Shown: piece by piece, positions 1 to 6,729 of the stretch
Numbering within the stretch: position 1 is the stretch's first letter
How the letters are laid out: each line of letters begins with the position of its first letter
Source of the DNA: an uncultured Desulfovibrio sp.
Lineage (GTDB): Bacteria; Desulfobacterota; Desulfovibrionia; Desulfovibrionales; Desulfovibrionaceae
Reading direction: 5' to 3'
DNA: 9,254 nucleotides
Assembly: GCA_945871415.1 (NCBI GenBank)
Contig: CAMBWG010000064.1
Span: 1-9,254 of the forward strand
Made by a program: the position numbers and the translations under genes
The notes under the pieces: model-generated
Database searches by the model: none
What the model saw: only the letters and a program-made list of their open reading frames with translations
What the model was told of the DNA's origin: nothing

Positions 1-27
1 CGCAGTACAGAATTTCTTCATTTTTAG

Positions 28-121
28 TGGCGGAGAGGGAGGGATTTGAACCCTCGATACAGCTCAACACCGTATACCCGCTTAGCAGGCGAGCTCCTTC
101 GGCCGACTCGGACACCTCTCC
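28..121 (-). tRNA. tRNA-Ser (anticodon GCT), CCA encoded
   Basis: Read on the minus strand, this is a class II tRNA of 94 nt that decodes AGC/AGU serine codons. The acceptor stem pairs GGAGAGG (121-115) with CCTCTCC (38-32), followed by discriminator G and an encoded CCA (30-28). The anticodon stem CTCGC/GCGGG closes the 7-nt loop CTGCTAA (88-82), with anticodon GCT at 86-84. A long variable arm, with TATAC pairing to GTAT, is typical of tRNA-Ser. The T arm is GAGGG-TTCAAAT-CCCTC. All the expected arms are present and no intron is seen. The gene diverges from glnS. No clear T-rich terminator is visible in the 27 bases downstream, so its 3' end may lie outside the window or depend on processing. 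Confidence 0.97.
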
Positions 122-164
122 ACTTCGGCCGTCCTTTTCTCTGCACAGCCGAACGCAGAAATGG

Positions 165-193
165 ACTCTACGCATGGAGACTCTTTCTGTCAA
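165..193 (-). promoter_or_regulatory. sigma70-type promoter of tRNA-Ser
   Basis: On the minus strand a perfect -35 box TTGACA (193-188) is followed by a 17-bp spacer and a -10 box TAGAGT (170-165, four of six matches to TATAAT). Transcription would begin near 158, giving a leader of about 36 nt before the mature tRNA 5' end at 121. A consensus -35 suits a highly expressed stable RNA. This is based on box matches and spacing only; no start site has been measured. Confidence 0.75.
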
Positions 194-230
194 GAAAATT
201 CTGTAAAAAAGATCGCCGCCCGTTCGTGCG

Positions 231-259
231 TTGACCGCGGGCACGACATAGCATAGATT
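231..259 (+). promoter_or_regulatory. sigma70-type promoter of glnS
   Basis: TTGACC (231-236, five of six to the -35 consensus), a 17-bp spacer, then TAGATT (254-259, four of six to the -10 consensus). Transcription would start near 266, giving an untranslated leader of about 70 nt before glnS. With the tRNA-Ser promoter it forms a compact back-to-back promoter pair at 165-259. I see no T-box or other riboswitch structure in the short leader. Confidence 0.6.
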
Positions 260-321
260 TTTCCGTTCATCAGCGGCTTTCATGTCGCAATTCTTCGATT
301 TCAAGGCGCTCTGCGCCGGAT

Positions 322-330
322 GGAGGGAGA
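322..330 (+). promoter_or_regulatory. Shine-Dalgarno of glnS; decides the start at 338
   Basis: The purine run GGAGGGAGA lies 8-16 bases before the ATG at 338 and matches the 3' end of 16S rRNA. An in-frame upstream ATG at 320 overlaps the first base of this run and has only pyrimidine/GC-mixed sequence before it, so 338 is the better start. Confidence 0.75.
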
Positions 331-337
331 CAGCCCC

Positions 338-2053
338 ATGAGCGATACGCAGGAAGCAGCGATGACTGCCCCCACGACTGAAAACAGCAAGCCGAGCGTG
401 GACTTCGTCCGCGCCCGCATCATGGACGACAACGCCTCCGGGCGTTTCAACGGTCAGGTGCACACCCGCTTTCCCCCGGAGCCCAACGGCTATCTGCATC
501 TGGGGCACGCCAAATCCATCTGCCTGAACTTCGGCGTGGCGCGCGAATTCGGCGGCCTGTGCAATCTGCGTTTCGACGATACCAACCCCACCAAGGAAGA
601 TACGGAATACGTTGACTCCATCCGCGAGGACGTGCGCTGGCTCGGCGGCGACTGGGGCGATCGCGAATTTTACGCTTCCAACTACTTTGATCGGCTCTAC
701 GAATATGCCGAGCAGCTCATTAAAATGGGCCGTGCCTATGTGGACGATCTCAGCGCGGACGAAATCCGCGAATACCGCGGCACGCTCACGCGTCCCGGCA
801 GGGAAAGCCCCTGGCGCAACCGCAGCGTGGAAGAAAATCTTGATCTTTTCCGCCGCATGAAGGCCGGAGAATTTCCCGACGGCGCGCATGTCCTGCGCGC
901 CAAGATCGACATGGCTTCTCCCAACATCATCATGCGCGATCCCACGCTGTACCGCATCCGCCATGCGCATCATCACCGTACCGGCGACACGTGGTGCATC
1001 TATCCCATGTATGATTTCACGCACTGCCTGTCCGACTCCATCGAGGGGATCACGCATTCTCTGTGTACGCTGGAATTCGACAACAACCGGGAACTGTACG
1101 ACTGGATTCTGGACACGCTGGGCCTCTACCATCCTCAGCAGATTGAGTTTGCCCGCCTTGGTCTGACTCACACCGTCCTGTCCAAGCGCAAGCTCATCCA
1201 GCTTGTCAAGGAAGGGCACGTGCGCGGCTGGGATGACCCACGCATGCCCACCCTGAGCGGTCTGCGCCGCCGCGGTGTGCCGCCGGAAGCCCTGCGCGAG
1301 TTCTGCTCCCGTATCGGCGTGGCCCGCACCGATTCCACCGTGGAATATGCCATGCTGGAATTCTGCATCCGCGAACGCCTCAACGCCGTAGCCCCCCGCG
1401 TCATGGCCGTGCTGGACCCGATCAGGGTCGTTATCGAAAACTACCCCGAAGATCAGACGGAAACCTTCGAGATGCCCTACCATCCCGAAGATGCTTCCTA
1501 CGGTTCCCGCAGCGTGCCTTTCAGCCGGGTGCTGTATATTGAGCGCGACGACTTCCGCCTTGATCCGCCCAAAAAATTCCACCGGCTGGCCCCCGGCGCG
1601 GAAGTCCGCCTGCGTTACGCCTACTTCATCACCTGCAAGGATGTCGTCACCGATGCCGACGGCAACGTGACGGAACTGCGCTGCGTCTATGACCCGGAAA
1701 GCAGGGGCGGACAGAGCCCCGACGGCCGCAAGGTCAAGGGCACCATCCACTGGGTTTCCGCCGCTCATGCCGTGCCCGCCCGGGTACGCCTCTACGAGCA
1801 CCTCTTTGCGGCGGAGAATCCCAACGCCATGCCGGAAGGACAGACCTTCCTGGATGCGCTCAACCCCGACTCCCTGCGCGAAATAGACGCCTGCCTCGAA
1901 CCCGCTCTGGCCACGGCGCCCGTAGGCCAGACCGTGCAGTTCGAGCGCCTCGGCTATTTCTGCAAGGACAAGGACAGCACGGACGCCCTGCCCGTCTATA
2001 ACCGCACCGCCACCCTGCGTGACAGCTGGGCCAAACAGGAAAAGAAAGGCTAG
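338..2053 (+). CDS. glnS: Glutaminyl-tRNA synthetase (GlnRS)
   Basis: Class I aminoacyl-tRNA synthetase that charges tRNA-Gln with glutamine using ATP in the cytoplasm. The 571-aa product is close to the usual GlnRS length of about 550-580. The Rossmann catalytic domain carries the HIGH-type motif in [12 protein letters not shown] (46-57), the conserved DDTNP (80-84), and the KMSKS-type loop as LSKRK (281-285), where the first residue is Leu rather than the Met common in GlnRS. The last roughly 220 residues form the anticodon-binding beta-barrel region, including KGTIHWVSA (467-475), a typical GlnRS block. Start 338 is chosen from the purine-rich ribosome site just upstream. The N-terminal 20 residues are low-complexity and poorly conserved. 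The gene has its own promoter and a strong terminator downstream. Its stop TAG is also the first three bases of repeat copy A. No truncation or frameshift is seen. Confidence 0.97.
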   Translation: MSDTQEAAMTAPTTENSKPSVDFVRARIMDDNASGRFNGQVHTRFPPEPNGYLHLGHAKSICLNFGVAREFGGLCNLRFDDTNPTKEDTEYVDSIREDVRWLGGDWGDREFYASNYFDRLYEYAEQLIKMGRAYVDDLSADEIREYRGTLTRPGRESPWRNRSVEENLDLFRRMKAGEFPDGAHVLRAKIDMASPNIIMRDPTLYRIRHAHHHRTGDTWCIYPMYDFTHCLSDSIEGITHSLCTLEFDNNRELYDWILDTLGLYHPQQIEFARLGLTHTVLSKRKLIQLVKEGHVRGWDDPRMPTLSGLRRRGVPPEALREFCSRIGVARTDSTVEYAMLEFCIRERLNAVAPRVMAVLDPIRVVIENYPEDQTETFEMPYHPEDASYGSRSVPFSRVLYIERDDFRLDPPKKFHRLAPGAEVRLRYAYFITCKDVVTDADGNVTELRCVYDPESRGGQSPDGRKVKGTIHWVSAAHAVPARVRLYEHLFAAENPNAMPEGQTFLDALNPDSLREIDACLEPALATAPVGQTVQFERLGYFCKDKDSTDALPVYNRTATLRDSWAKQEKKG

Positions 2054-2182
2054 AGCGCTTTGCTTTTGAAAAAGACGAAACGCGAGGCGGCGGCACAGCG
2101 CCGCCCGGCCCGAACTGAGCGGAAAAAAACGCATTTTTTCCGCAAAACGACAGGCCGCATGGTCTGAACTGAAAATGCTCTA
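2051..2182 (+). repeat. Structured intergenic repeat, copy A (MITE-like, 132 bp)
   Basis: A full-length member of a repeat family with three copies in this window. Terminal inverted repeats are TAGAGCGCTTT at the left and, read inward from the right end, TAGAGCATTTT (GCTCTA at 2177-2182). Two internal hairpins are present. One has a 7-bp GC stem, GGCGGCG/CGCCGCC (2086-2092 with 2099-2105). The other has a 10-bp stem, GCGGAAAAAA/TTTTTTCCGC (2119-2128 with 2134-2143), with a 5-nt loop. Copy B reads colinearly with it as a reverse complement, and copy C shares a perfect 30-bp block (2077-2106 = 6694-6723). Both ends carry TA, compatible with a TA-targeting element. It has no coding capacity. Its first TAG is the glnS stop. 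Confidence 0.85.
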
Positions 2183-2186
2183 AGAC

Positions 2187-2207
2187 CGTCGCGTCGTTTC
2201 CGCGACG
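2187..2207 (+). other. Short hairpin between repeat A and the glnS terminator
   Basis: CGTCGCG (2187-2193) pairs perfectly with CGCGACG (2201-2207) across a 7-nt loop. No T-run follows, so it is not a terminator by itself. It may simply stabilise the 3' end of the glnS transcript ahead of the true terminator 19 bases further on. Confidence 0.4.
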
Positions 2208-2225
2208 TCACGTCCGCATTGCGGA

Positions 2226-2267
2226 GGGGAAGGGAAAGCCGCCGGCTTTTCCTTCCCCGTTCTTTTT
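2226..2267 (+). terminator. Rho-independent terminator of glnS
   Basis: A 15-bp stem (2226-2240 with 2244-2258) with a single G-T wobble and a GCC loop is followed by a T-rich tract (2260-2267, TTCTTTTT). It should end the glnS transcript and insulate the lipoprotein genes, so they need their own promoter. On the other strand no T-run follows, so it looks one-directional. Confidence 0.9.
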
Positions 2268-2297
2268 AAAGATTACCTCAATATACCATAGATAATA

Positions 2298-2327
2298 TTG
2301 ACAAATATTTCATCAGTAAGCTACGCT
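2298..2327 (+). promoter_or_regulatory. Candidate promoter upstream of the first lipoprotein gene
   Basis: A perfect -35 box TTGACA (2298-2303) lies in an AT-rich island (about 2262-2345) that contrasts with the GC-rich surroundings. The best -10 candidate at reasonable spacing is TACGCT (2322-2327, 18-bp spacer), a weak match. A GATAAA at 2332-2337 is an alternative -10 without a good -35. A promoter here is expected because a strong terminator lies just upstream, but the exact boxes are uncertain. The leader would be about 95 nt. Confidence 0.4.
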
Positions 2328-2429
2328 GCCGGATAAAAATCGCCTCTGTCATACAGCAAATATCTCCATGTCGATACAGTCGGAATTTCCGCAGACGCCT
2401 TTTTTCATCCCGTCAGGAGAAGCGACATC

Positions 2430-4445
2430 ATGAAATGTTTTCGGAGTATAGCGCTTTCCCTTTTGCTGCTTTGCGCACTCTCGGGCTGCGATGATGAGGA
2501 AAAAAGCCCGGGCACGCTCACGCTGACTGTTTCCGGCAATTATGCCGGGGACTTTACCGCCGGGGGCTGGGCTACGGCCCGCCTCACCGCAAGCGCCGTG
2601 GATGCGGAAGGCAAAAGTCTGCCTGTAGAAGGCAATATCGTGTGGTGGGTTCAGACGGCCGACATTCACGACAAGGTCGTCGCCTGGAACGGGGACAGGC
2701 ACGACGGAAGCGGTCTGATCTGGGGCGAATCACCCTTCTCCCGGCAGACCGGCCAGGACGAGTTTCCCCGCGATGCGACGGCCTTTCTGACGGATACCGT
2801 GGGGTCGCGTACCGTTACCGTCATGGCAAAACTGAGAATCCCCATGCCGCCGGAAGATACGCGCAAAGGCTGGAGATTCATTGTCGCCCAGACTACCTTT
2901 ACCTTTGGCGACGGGCCATTATCCCTCTTTTCCGCCCCGCCGTGCCAGGTTGCCTCCCGGGAGGAGGCGGAACGCTACTGCGCCACCATCCATCCCGCCG
3001 CACAGCAGGACGGGAGGACGACGGAAAATACTCTGCCCCCGGCAACCCTGCTGCAGCTGGTGTCAAACAATCGCATCAACGGCTACGGCGCGGCTCTGGC
3101 CGCCGGATGGCCCGGCGATTTCGAGGAGCGGCATATATATTCCTATTGGGCCAGAGAAACGAATCAGAGCGGTGAAGGACGGGTGGTCAACGTGAAGGAC
3201 GGTCTTGCGCTCTGGTACGACGCCGGGGTGCCGGGGCCGCTGGCGGTCTGCGTTCCGAAGAACACTCCCGCCCCGCCCGCGCCCGAGATGTCGCCGGAAA
3301 AAGCGGCCCTGCGGGCCGAAGCGGAAGAAATGCTGCTCCCGCAACGCCTTGACGGCCTTTCTCCCCTGCCGGATATCTGGAAACTGCGCTGTGATCCCGT
3401 CGTTCCCGACGCTGAAGACGCCCCCCTCTGCTACGGGACGCCCCCGCTTGCGGAATACAACAACTGCTATTCCGTAACGGTCGCCTCTTCCTCTCTGAAA
3501 AAACCAAAATTCTCCAAAGACGAAATACTCTCTTTCGATCCCTCCACCTTCCCGCAGCCCGTCATTTCCGAACCGCTGTTTCTTCTGGGAAAAGGCAAGT
3601 TCAGCTGGAGCAGCCCCATTCCCTACCTGATACACAGGGCACGGGCAGGAAACCCCAAAGCCATGCTGGCCATAAGCCACAGCCTCCCCGAAAATTCGCC
3701 CACACGCTTTTTCTGGTGGCGTCTGGCGGACAGCATGACCAGTCCGGGCTGGTCTTACGTTGAAGAAAACGGAGAGAGCATAGATCCGTCGCTCCAGGAT
3801 CTTCTGGGCTATCCTCGCGATATGTTCGTACTGGGCGTTCCTTTCCTTGATGAAGCGATCAGGACTCCTGTCGCGGGAGCCCCCGACCGCAGGCGGTTAT
3901 ACCGGGAGCTCATGCGCGAATGCGCTCTGCGCGGACTGATTTTTGCCTGGGATTCCTGGGCGCACATGTATGCCTATAACGTTGCAAATTCGATAATCCC
4001 GAAGGGCGTCATTCTGGACAAGATTAATCCGACGCGGGGCTATGCCATGGCGCTGGCCGGAAAACGCCTGCTGCGAGAGGCAGATGACAGCCGGGATAAC
4101 AATACTTCCCTTTTCAGGGGGTGGTGGAAGCTCGACAAACGTCTGCCTTACGGTCTTCCCCAGACACTGCCCATTGATGCCGCCATTGAAACAACGGCAG
4201 AGACTCTCGAAAAAAACGCCGGTGAACTCGGCATTGACAAGGCAAAGGCACAGGCTCTGGCGGAAGAACTGCTCGCCGTCTATCAGGAAAACTATCAGCG
4301 TACACTTGAACGGCAGCGACGCCACCGGGCAAAAATGCTTCCCGAAGTCAACCGGCAGATTGACTGCTGGCTCAAGGACATGGAAACCCGGGATCCCAAA
4401 TGGCTGAAGAAAAAATGGCCGACCTATCCGGCCTATGAAGAGTAA
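2430..4445 (+). CDS. Large lipoprotein with Ig-like, Lcl-like and Sel1-like regions (paralogue 1)
   Basis: A 671-aa protein that I cannot assign to a named family. It begins with a Sec signal peptide ending in the lipobox LSGC (Cys20), so the mature protein should be lipid-anchored in the envelope. Asp21 at mature position +2 would favour inner-membrane retention under the E. coli Lol rule. Regions by eye: residues 28-165 are beta-rich and Ig-like (GTLTLTVSGNY, later VGSRTVTVMAKL). Residues 170-276 resemble DUF1566/Lcl or C-type-lectin-like domains (AERYC, LPPATLLQLVSNN, YWARE, LAVCV). A Pro-rich linker follows at 279-288. Residues 403-435 and 497-548 show Sel1-like A-x2-G-x3-A spacing. Residues 588-655 are predicted helical and basic. 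AGGAGA (2415-2420), 9 bases before the ATG, supports the start. Domain names are inferences without a search; the lipoprotein call is strong. It probably has its own promoter. Confidence 0.85.
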   Translation: MKCFRSIALSLLLLCALSGCDDEEKSPGTLTLTVSGNYAGDFTAGGWATARLTASAVDAEGKSLPVEGNIVWWVQTADIHDKVVAWNGDRHDGSGLIWGESPFSRQTGQDEFPRDATAFLTDTVGSRTVTVMAKLRIPMPPEDTRKGWRFIVAQTTFTFGDGPLSLFSAPPCQVASREEAERYCATIHPAAQQDGRTTENTLPPATLLQLVSNNRINGYGAALAAGWPGDFEERHIYSYWARETNQSGEGRVVNVKDGLALWYDAGVPGPLAVCVPKNTPAPPAPEMSPEKAALRAEAEEMLLPQRLDGLSPLPDIWKLRCDPVVPDAEDAPLCYGTPPLAEYNNCYSVTVASSSLKKPKFSKDEILSFDPSTFPQPVISEPLFLLGKGKFSWSSPIPYLIHRARAGNPKAMLAISHSLPENSPTRFFWWRLADSMTSPGWSYVEENGESIDPSLQDLLGYPRDMFVLGVPFLDEAIRTPVAGAPDRRRLYRELMRECALRGLIFAWDSWAHMYAYNVANSIIPKGVILDKINPTRGYAMALAGKRLLREADDSRDNNTSLFRGWWKLDKRLPYGLPQTLPIDAAIETTAETLEKNAGELGIDKAKAQALAEELLAVYQENYQRTLERQRRHRAKMLPEVNRQIDCWLKDMETRDPKWLKKKWPTYPAYEE

Positions 4446-4457
4446 CACCGCACGACA

Positions 4458-4602
4458 TAAAACATTTTCAGTTTGAAACGCTGTGCGTTTCAAACCATAC
4501 GGTCTGTCTTTTTACGGAAAAAGCGCGATTTCCGCTCTCTTCGGGCCGGGCGGCCTGTGCCGCCGCCTCGAGTTCTATCTTTTTCAAAGGAAAAACGCTC
4601 TA
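4458..4602 (-). repeat. Structured intergenic repeat, copy B (inverted, 145 bp)
   Basis: The reverse complement of this stretch aligns along its whole length with copy A. It begins TAGAGCGTTTTTC (from 4602), contains the GC hairpin (GGCGGC 4549-4554 with GCCGCC 4559-4564) and the CGGAAA/TTTCCG hairpin (4515-4520 with 4529-4534), and ends in a decayed inverted repeat TAAAAC (4458-4463) where copy A has TAGAGC. It also carries an extra perfect hairpin absent from copy A: GTTTGAAACGC (4471-4481) with GCGTTTCAAAC (4485-4495), 11 bp with a TGT loop. Copy B fills 145 of the 179 bases between the two lipoprotein genes, so any promoter or RNA control for the second gene must lie in or beside it. Confidence 0.85.
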
Positions 4603-4624
4603 CCCCCTATCAGGACGATCTGCT

Positions 4625-6670
4625 ATGAAACAACTCTGGACGATGGCGCTCTGCCTCGCGCTGACCTGCGGCCTGCCGGGCTGCGGCGAGGGAAAAAGCC
4701 CGGGCACGCTCACGCTGACGGTTTCCGGCAATTATGCCGAAGACTTTACCGACAGGGGCTGGACCACGGCCCGCCTCAGCGCGACCGCCGTGGATGCGGA
4801 AGGCAGAAGCCTGCCCATAGACGGCAATATCGTCTGGTGGATTCAGACAGCCGACCTGCACGACAACATCGTCGCCTGGAACGGGGACAGACACGACGGG
4901 AGCGGCCTGCTCTGGGGCGAAACGCCCTTCTCCCTGCAGACCGGCTCCGACGGATTTCCCCGCGATACGACGGTCTTCCTGACGGATACCGTGGGTTCGC
5001 GCACCGTCACCGTCATGGCCAGACTGCGTATCGCCTCGGAAGATAGGGACGAAGAAGGGCAAACCATTACCGCCCGGACCACCTTTACCTTTGGCGACGG
5101 GCCGCTATCTCTGTTTTCCGCCCCGCCGCGTCAGGTTGCCTCCCGGGAGGAAGCGGAGCGCTACTGCGCCACGTTCCGCCCCGCCGCACAGCAGGGCGAA
5201 GGGACGACGGAAAACGCTCTGCCTCCGGCAACCCTGCTGCAACTGGTGTCGAACAATCGCATCAACGGCTACGGCGCGGCCCTGTTCGCCGGATGGCCCG
5301 GCGACTTCGAGCAGCGTCATATCTATTCCTATTGGGCCAGAGAAACGAATAAGGACGGCGACGAAGGCCGGGTGGTCAACGTAAAGGACGGCTTTACGCT
5401 CTGGTATGACGCCGATGCCCGGGGGCCGCTGGCCGTCTGCGTCCCGAAGAACATTCCCGCACCGCCCGCCCCTGTGATGCCGCCGGGAAAGGCGGCTCTG
5501 CACGCCGAGGCCGAGGAAATGCTGCTGCCGCGCCACCCCGCCGGACTTTCCCCTCTGCCGGATATCTGGAAACTGCGCTGCAAATCCCTCGTTCCCGCTG
5601 CCGGAGACGCCCCGCTCTTCTACGGCACGCCTCCGCTTGCGGAATACAACAACTGCTATGCCGCCTCCGTCGCCACCGCCGCGCTGGAGCAGCCCCAATT
5701 CTCCAAAGACGAAATACTTTCTTTCGATCCCTCCACCTTCCCGCAGCCCGTCATTGCCGAACCGCTGTTCTCTCTGGGAAAACGCGGCAGCTACAGTACC
5801 TTCTCCGCCCTGATACGCAGGGCACGGGAAGGGAATCCCGCAGCCATGCTGACCATAAGCCGCCGCCTTCCCGAAAATTCGCCCTCGCGCTTTTTCTGGT
5901 GGCGTCTGGCGGATGCTCTGACCCGTCCGGGCTGGGCCTACGGCGAGGAAAACAGGCGAATCCCTCCGTCTATCAAGGGTCTTCTGGGCGAACCGCGCGA
6001 TATGTTCGTTCTGGCTGTCCCCTTCCTCGATGCCGGAATCAGAGAGCCTGTCGCCGGAGCCCCCGATCGCCGGACACTTTACCGCGAGCTCATGCGGGAA
6101 TGCGCCCTGCGGGGGCGGGCTTTTGCCTGGGTCACCTGGGCGCACATATATGCCTACAACATGGCGGGGTCGGCAATCCCGAAGGGTATCATGCTGGACA
6201 GACTCAATCCGACGCGGGGCTATGCCATGGCGCTGGCCGGGAACCGTCTGCCGATAGAAAGAGATGCTCTCCAGGAAAATGCTTCTTCGTACTATGCCCC
6301 AGAACCCCGAACCCCGTCGATCGAAACCTTGCGGGCGCTGGGAAAACTCAGCAGACGCCTGCCTCGCGGCGTCCCCACCGGCCTGCGCGCCGATCCCGCC
6401 CTTTTATGGACTGTGCAGCGTCTGGAGAAAAAAGCAGCCTTACTCGGCATTGACGAGACAAGAGGAAAGGCGCTGGCGGAGGAACTGTTCGCCGTCTATC
6501 AGGAAAACTATCAGCGCGTTCTCGAACAGCAGCGGCGCCGCCGGGCAAAGATGCTGCCCGAAGTCAACCGGCAGATTGACGGCTGGCTCAAGGATGTGGA
6601 AGCCGGGGATCCCGAATGGCTGAAAAAGGAATGGCCGACCTGGCCGGCCTATGAAGACGAAAAGGATTAG
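4625..6670 (+). CDS. Large lipoprotein, tandem paralogue 2
   Basis: A 681-aa protein colinear with the lipoprotein encoded just upstream and clearly a duplicate of it; identity is well over half by eye but was not calculated. The lipobox is LPGC with Cys20. Mature +2 is Gly21, not Asp, which under the E. coli Lol rule would allow outer-membrane sorting. The same regions recur: Ig-like 27-160, Lcl/lectin-like about 168-274 (AERYC, LPPATLLQLVSNN, YWARE, LAVCV), Sel1-like about 399-432 and 492-543, and a basic helical tail 596-665. Three cysteines of the first copy are replaced (C172 by R, C334 by F, C646 by G). The main length difference is a divergent stretch around 543-592. AGGA (4612-4615) precedes the ATG by 9 bases. 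No separate promoter is evident, so it may be co-transcribed with the upstream copy. Its stop TAG is the first three bases of repeat copy C. Function is unknown. Confidence 0.85.
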   Translation: MKQLWTMALCLALTCGLPGCGEGKSPGTLTLTVSGNYAEDFTDRGWTTARLSATAVDAEGRSLPIDGNIVWWIQTADLHDNIVAWNGDRHDGSGLLWGETPFSLQTGSDGFPRDTTVFLTDTVGSRTVTVMARLRIASEDRDEEGQTITARTTFTFGDGPLSLFSAPPRQVASREEAERYCATFRPAAQQGEGTTENALPPATLLQLVSNNRINGYGAALFAGWPGDFEQRHIYSYWARETNKDGDEGRVVNVKDGFTLWYDADARGPLAVCVPKNIPAPPAPVMPPGKAALHAEAEEMLLPRHPAGLSPLPDIWKLRCKSLVPAAGDAPLFYGTPPLAEYNNCYAASVATAALEQPQFSKDEILSFDPSTFPQPVIAEPLFSLGKRGSYSTFSALIRRAREGNPAAMLTISRRLPENSPSRFFWWRLADALTRPGWAYGEENRRIPPSIKGLLGEPRDMFVLAVPFLDAGIREPVAGAPDRRTLYRELMRECALRGRAFAWVTWAHIYAYNMAGSAIPKGIMLDRLNPTRGYAMALAGNRLPIERDALQENASSYYAPEPRTPSIETLRALGKLSRRLPRGVPTGLRADPALLWTVQRLEKKAALLGIDETRGKALAEELFAVYQENYQRVLEQQRRRRAKMLPEVNRQIDGWLKDVEAGDPEWLKKEWPTWPAYEDEKD

Positions 6671-6723
6671 AGCGTTTCAATTTTGAAAAAGGTGAAACGC
6701 GAGGCGGCGGCACAGCGCCGCCC
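6668..6723 (+). repeat. Structured intergenic repeat, copy C (left half only)
   Basis: Same orientation as copy A. It starts TAGAGCGTTTC and keeps the GAAAAAGGTGAAACGC block and the GGCGGCG/CGCCGCC hairpin (6703-6709 with 6716-6722). Homology stops about six bases before the mutL stop codon, so the right half is missing. In this copy GCGTTTC (6672-6678) and GAAACGC (6694-6700) also pair. It fills the 59-base gap between the convergent lipoprotein and mutL genes. Its hairpins could slow polymerase from either side, but there is no T-run, so I do not call it a terminator. Confidence 0.8.
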
Positions 6724-6729
6724 CGCGCC

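Noticed and set aside
46..234. A 62-codon plus-strand open frame before glnS
   Set aside because: It runs through the tRNA-Ser gene and both promoters, has no ribosome site, and its composition is not protein-like.
320..337. Upstream in-frame ATG for glnS
   Set aside because: The Shine-Dalgarno run begins at this ATG's G and serves the ATG at 338; nothing upstream of 320 supports initiation.
4483..5046. A 187-codon plus-strand open frame spanning repeat B and the start of the second lipoprotein
   Set aside because: It is out of frame with the lipoprotein, translates to a low-complexity Arg-rich chain, and begins inside the repeat hairpin.
5105..6145. A 346-codon minus-strand open frame inside the second lipoprotein gene, with a similar one at 3063-3680 in the first
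   Set aside because: Both are antisense shadows of GC-rich coding sequence; the Gly/Arg-rich translations show no motif. They recur in the paralogues only because the sense genes are homologous.
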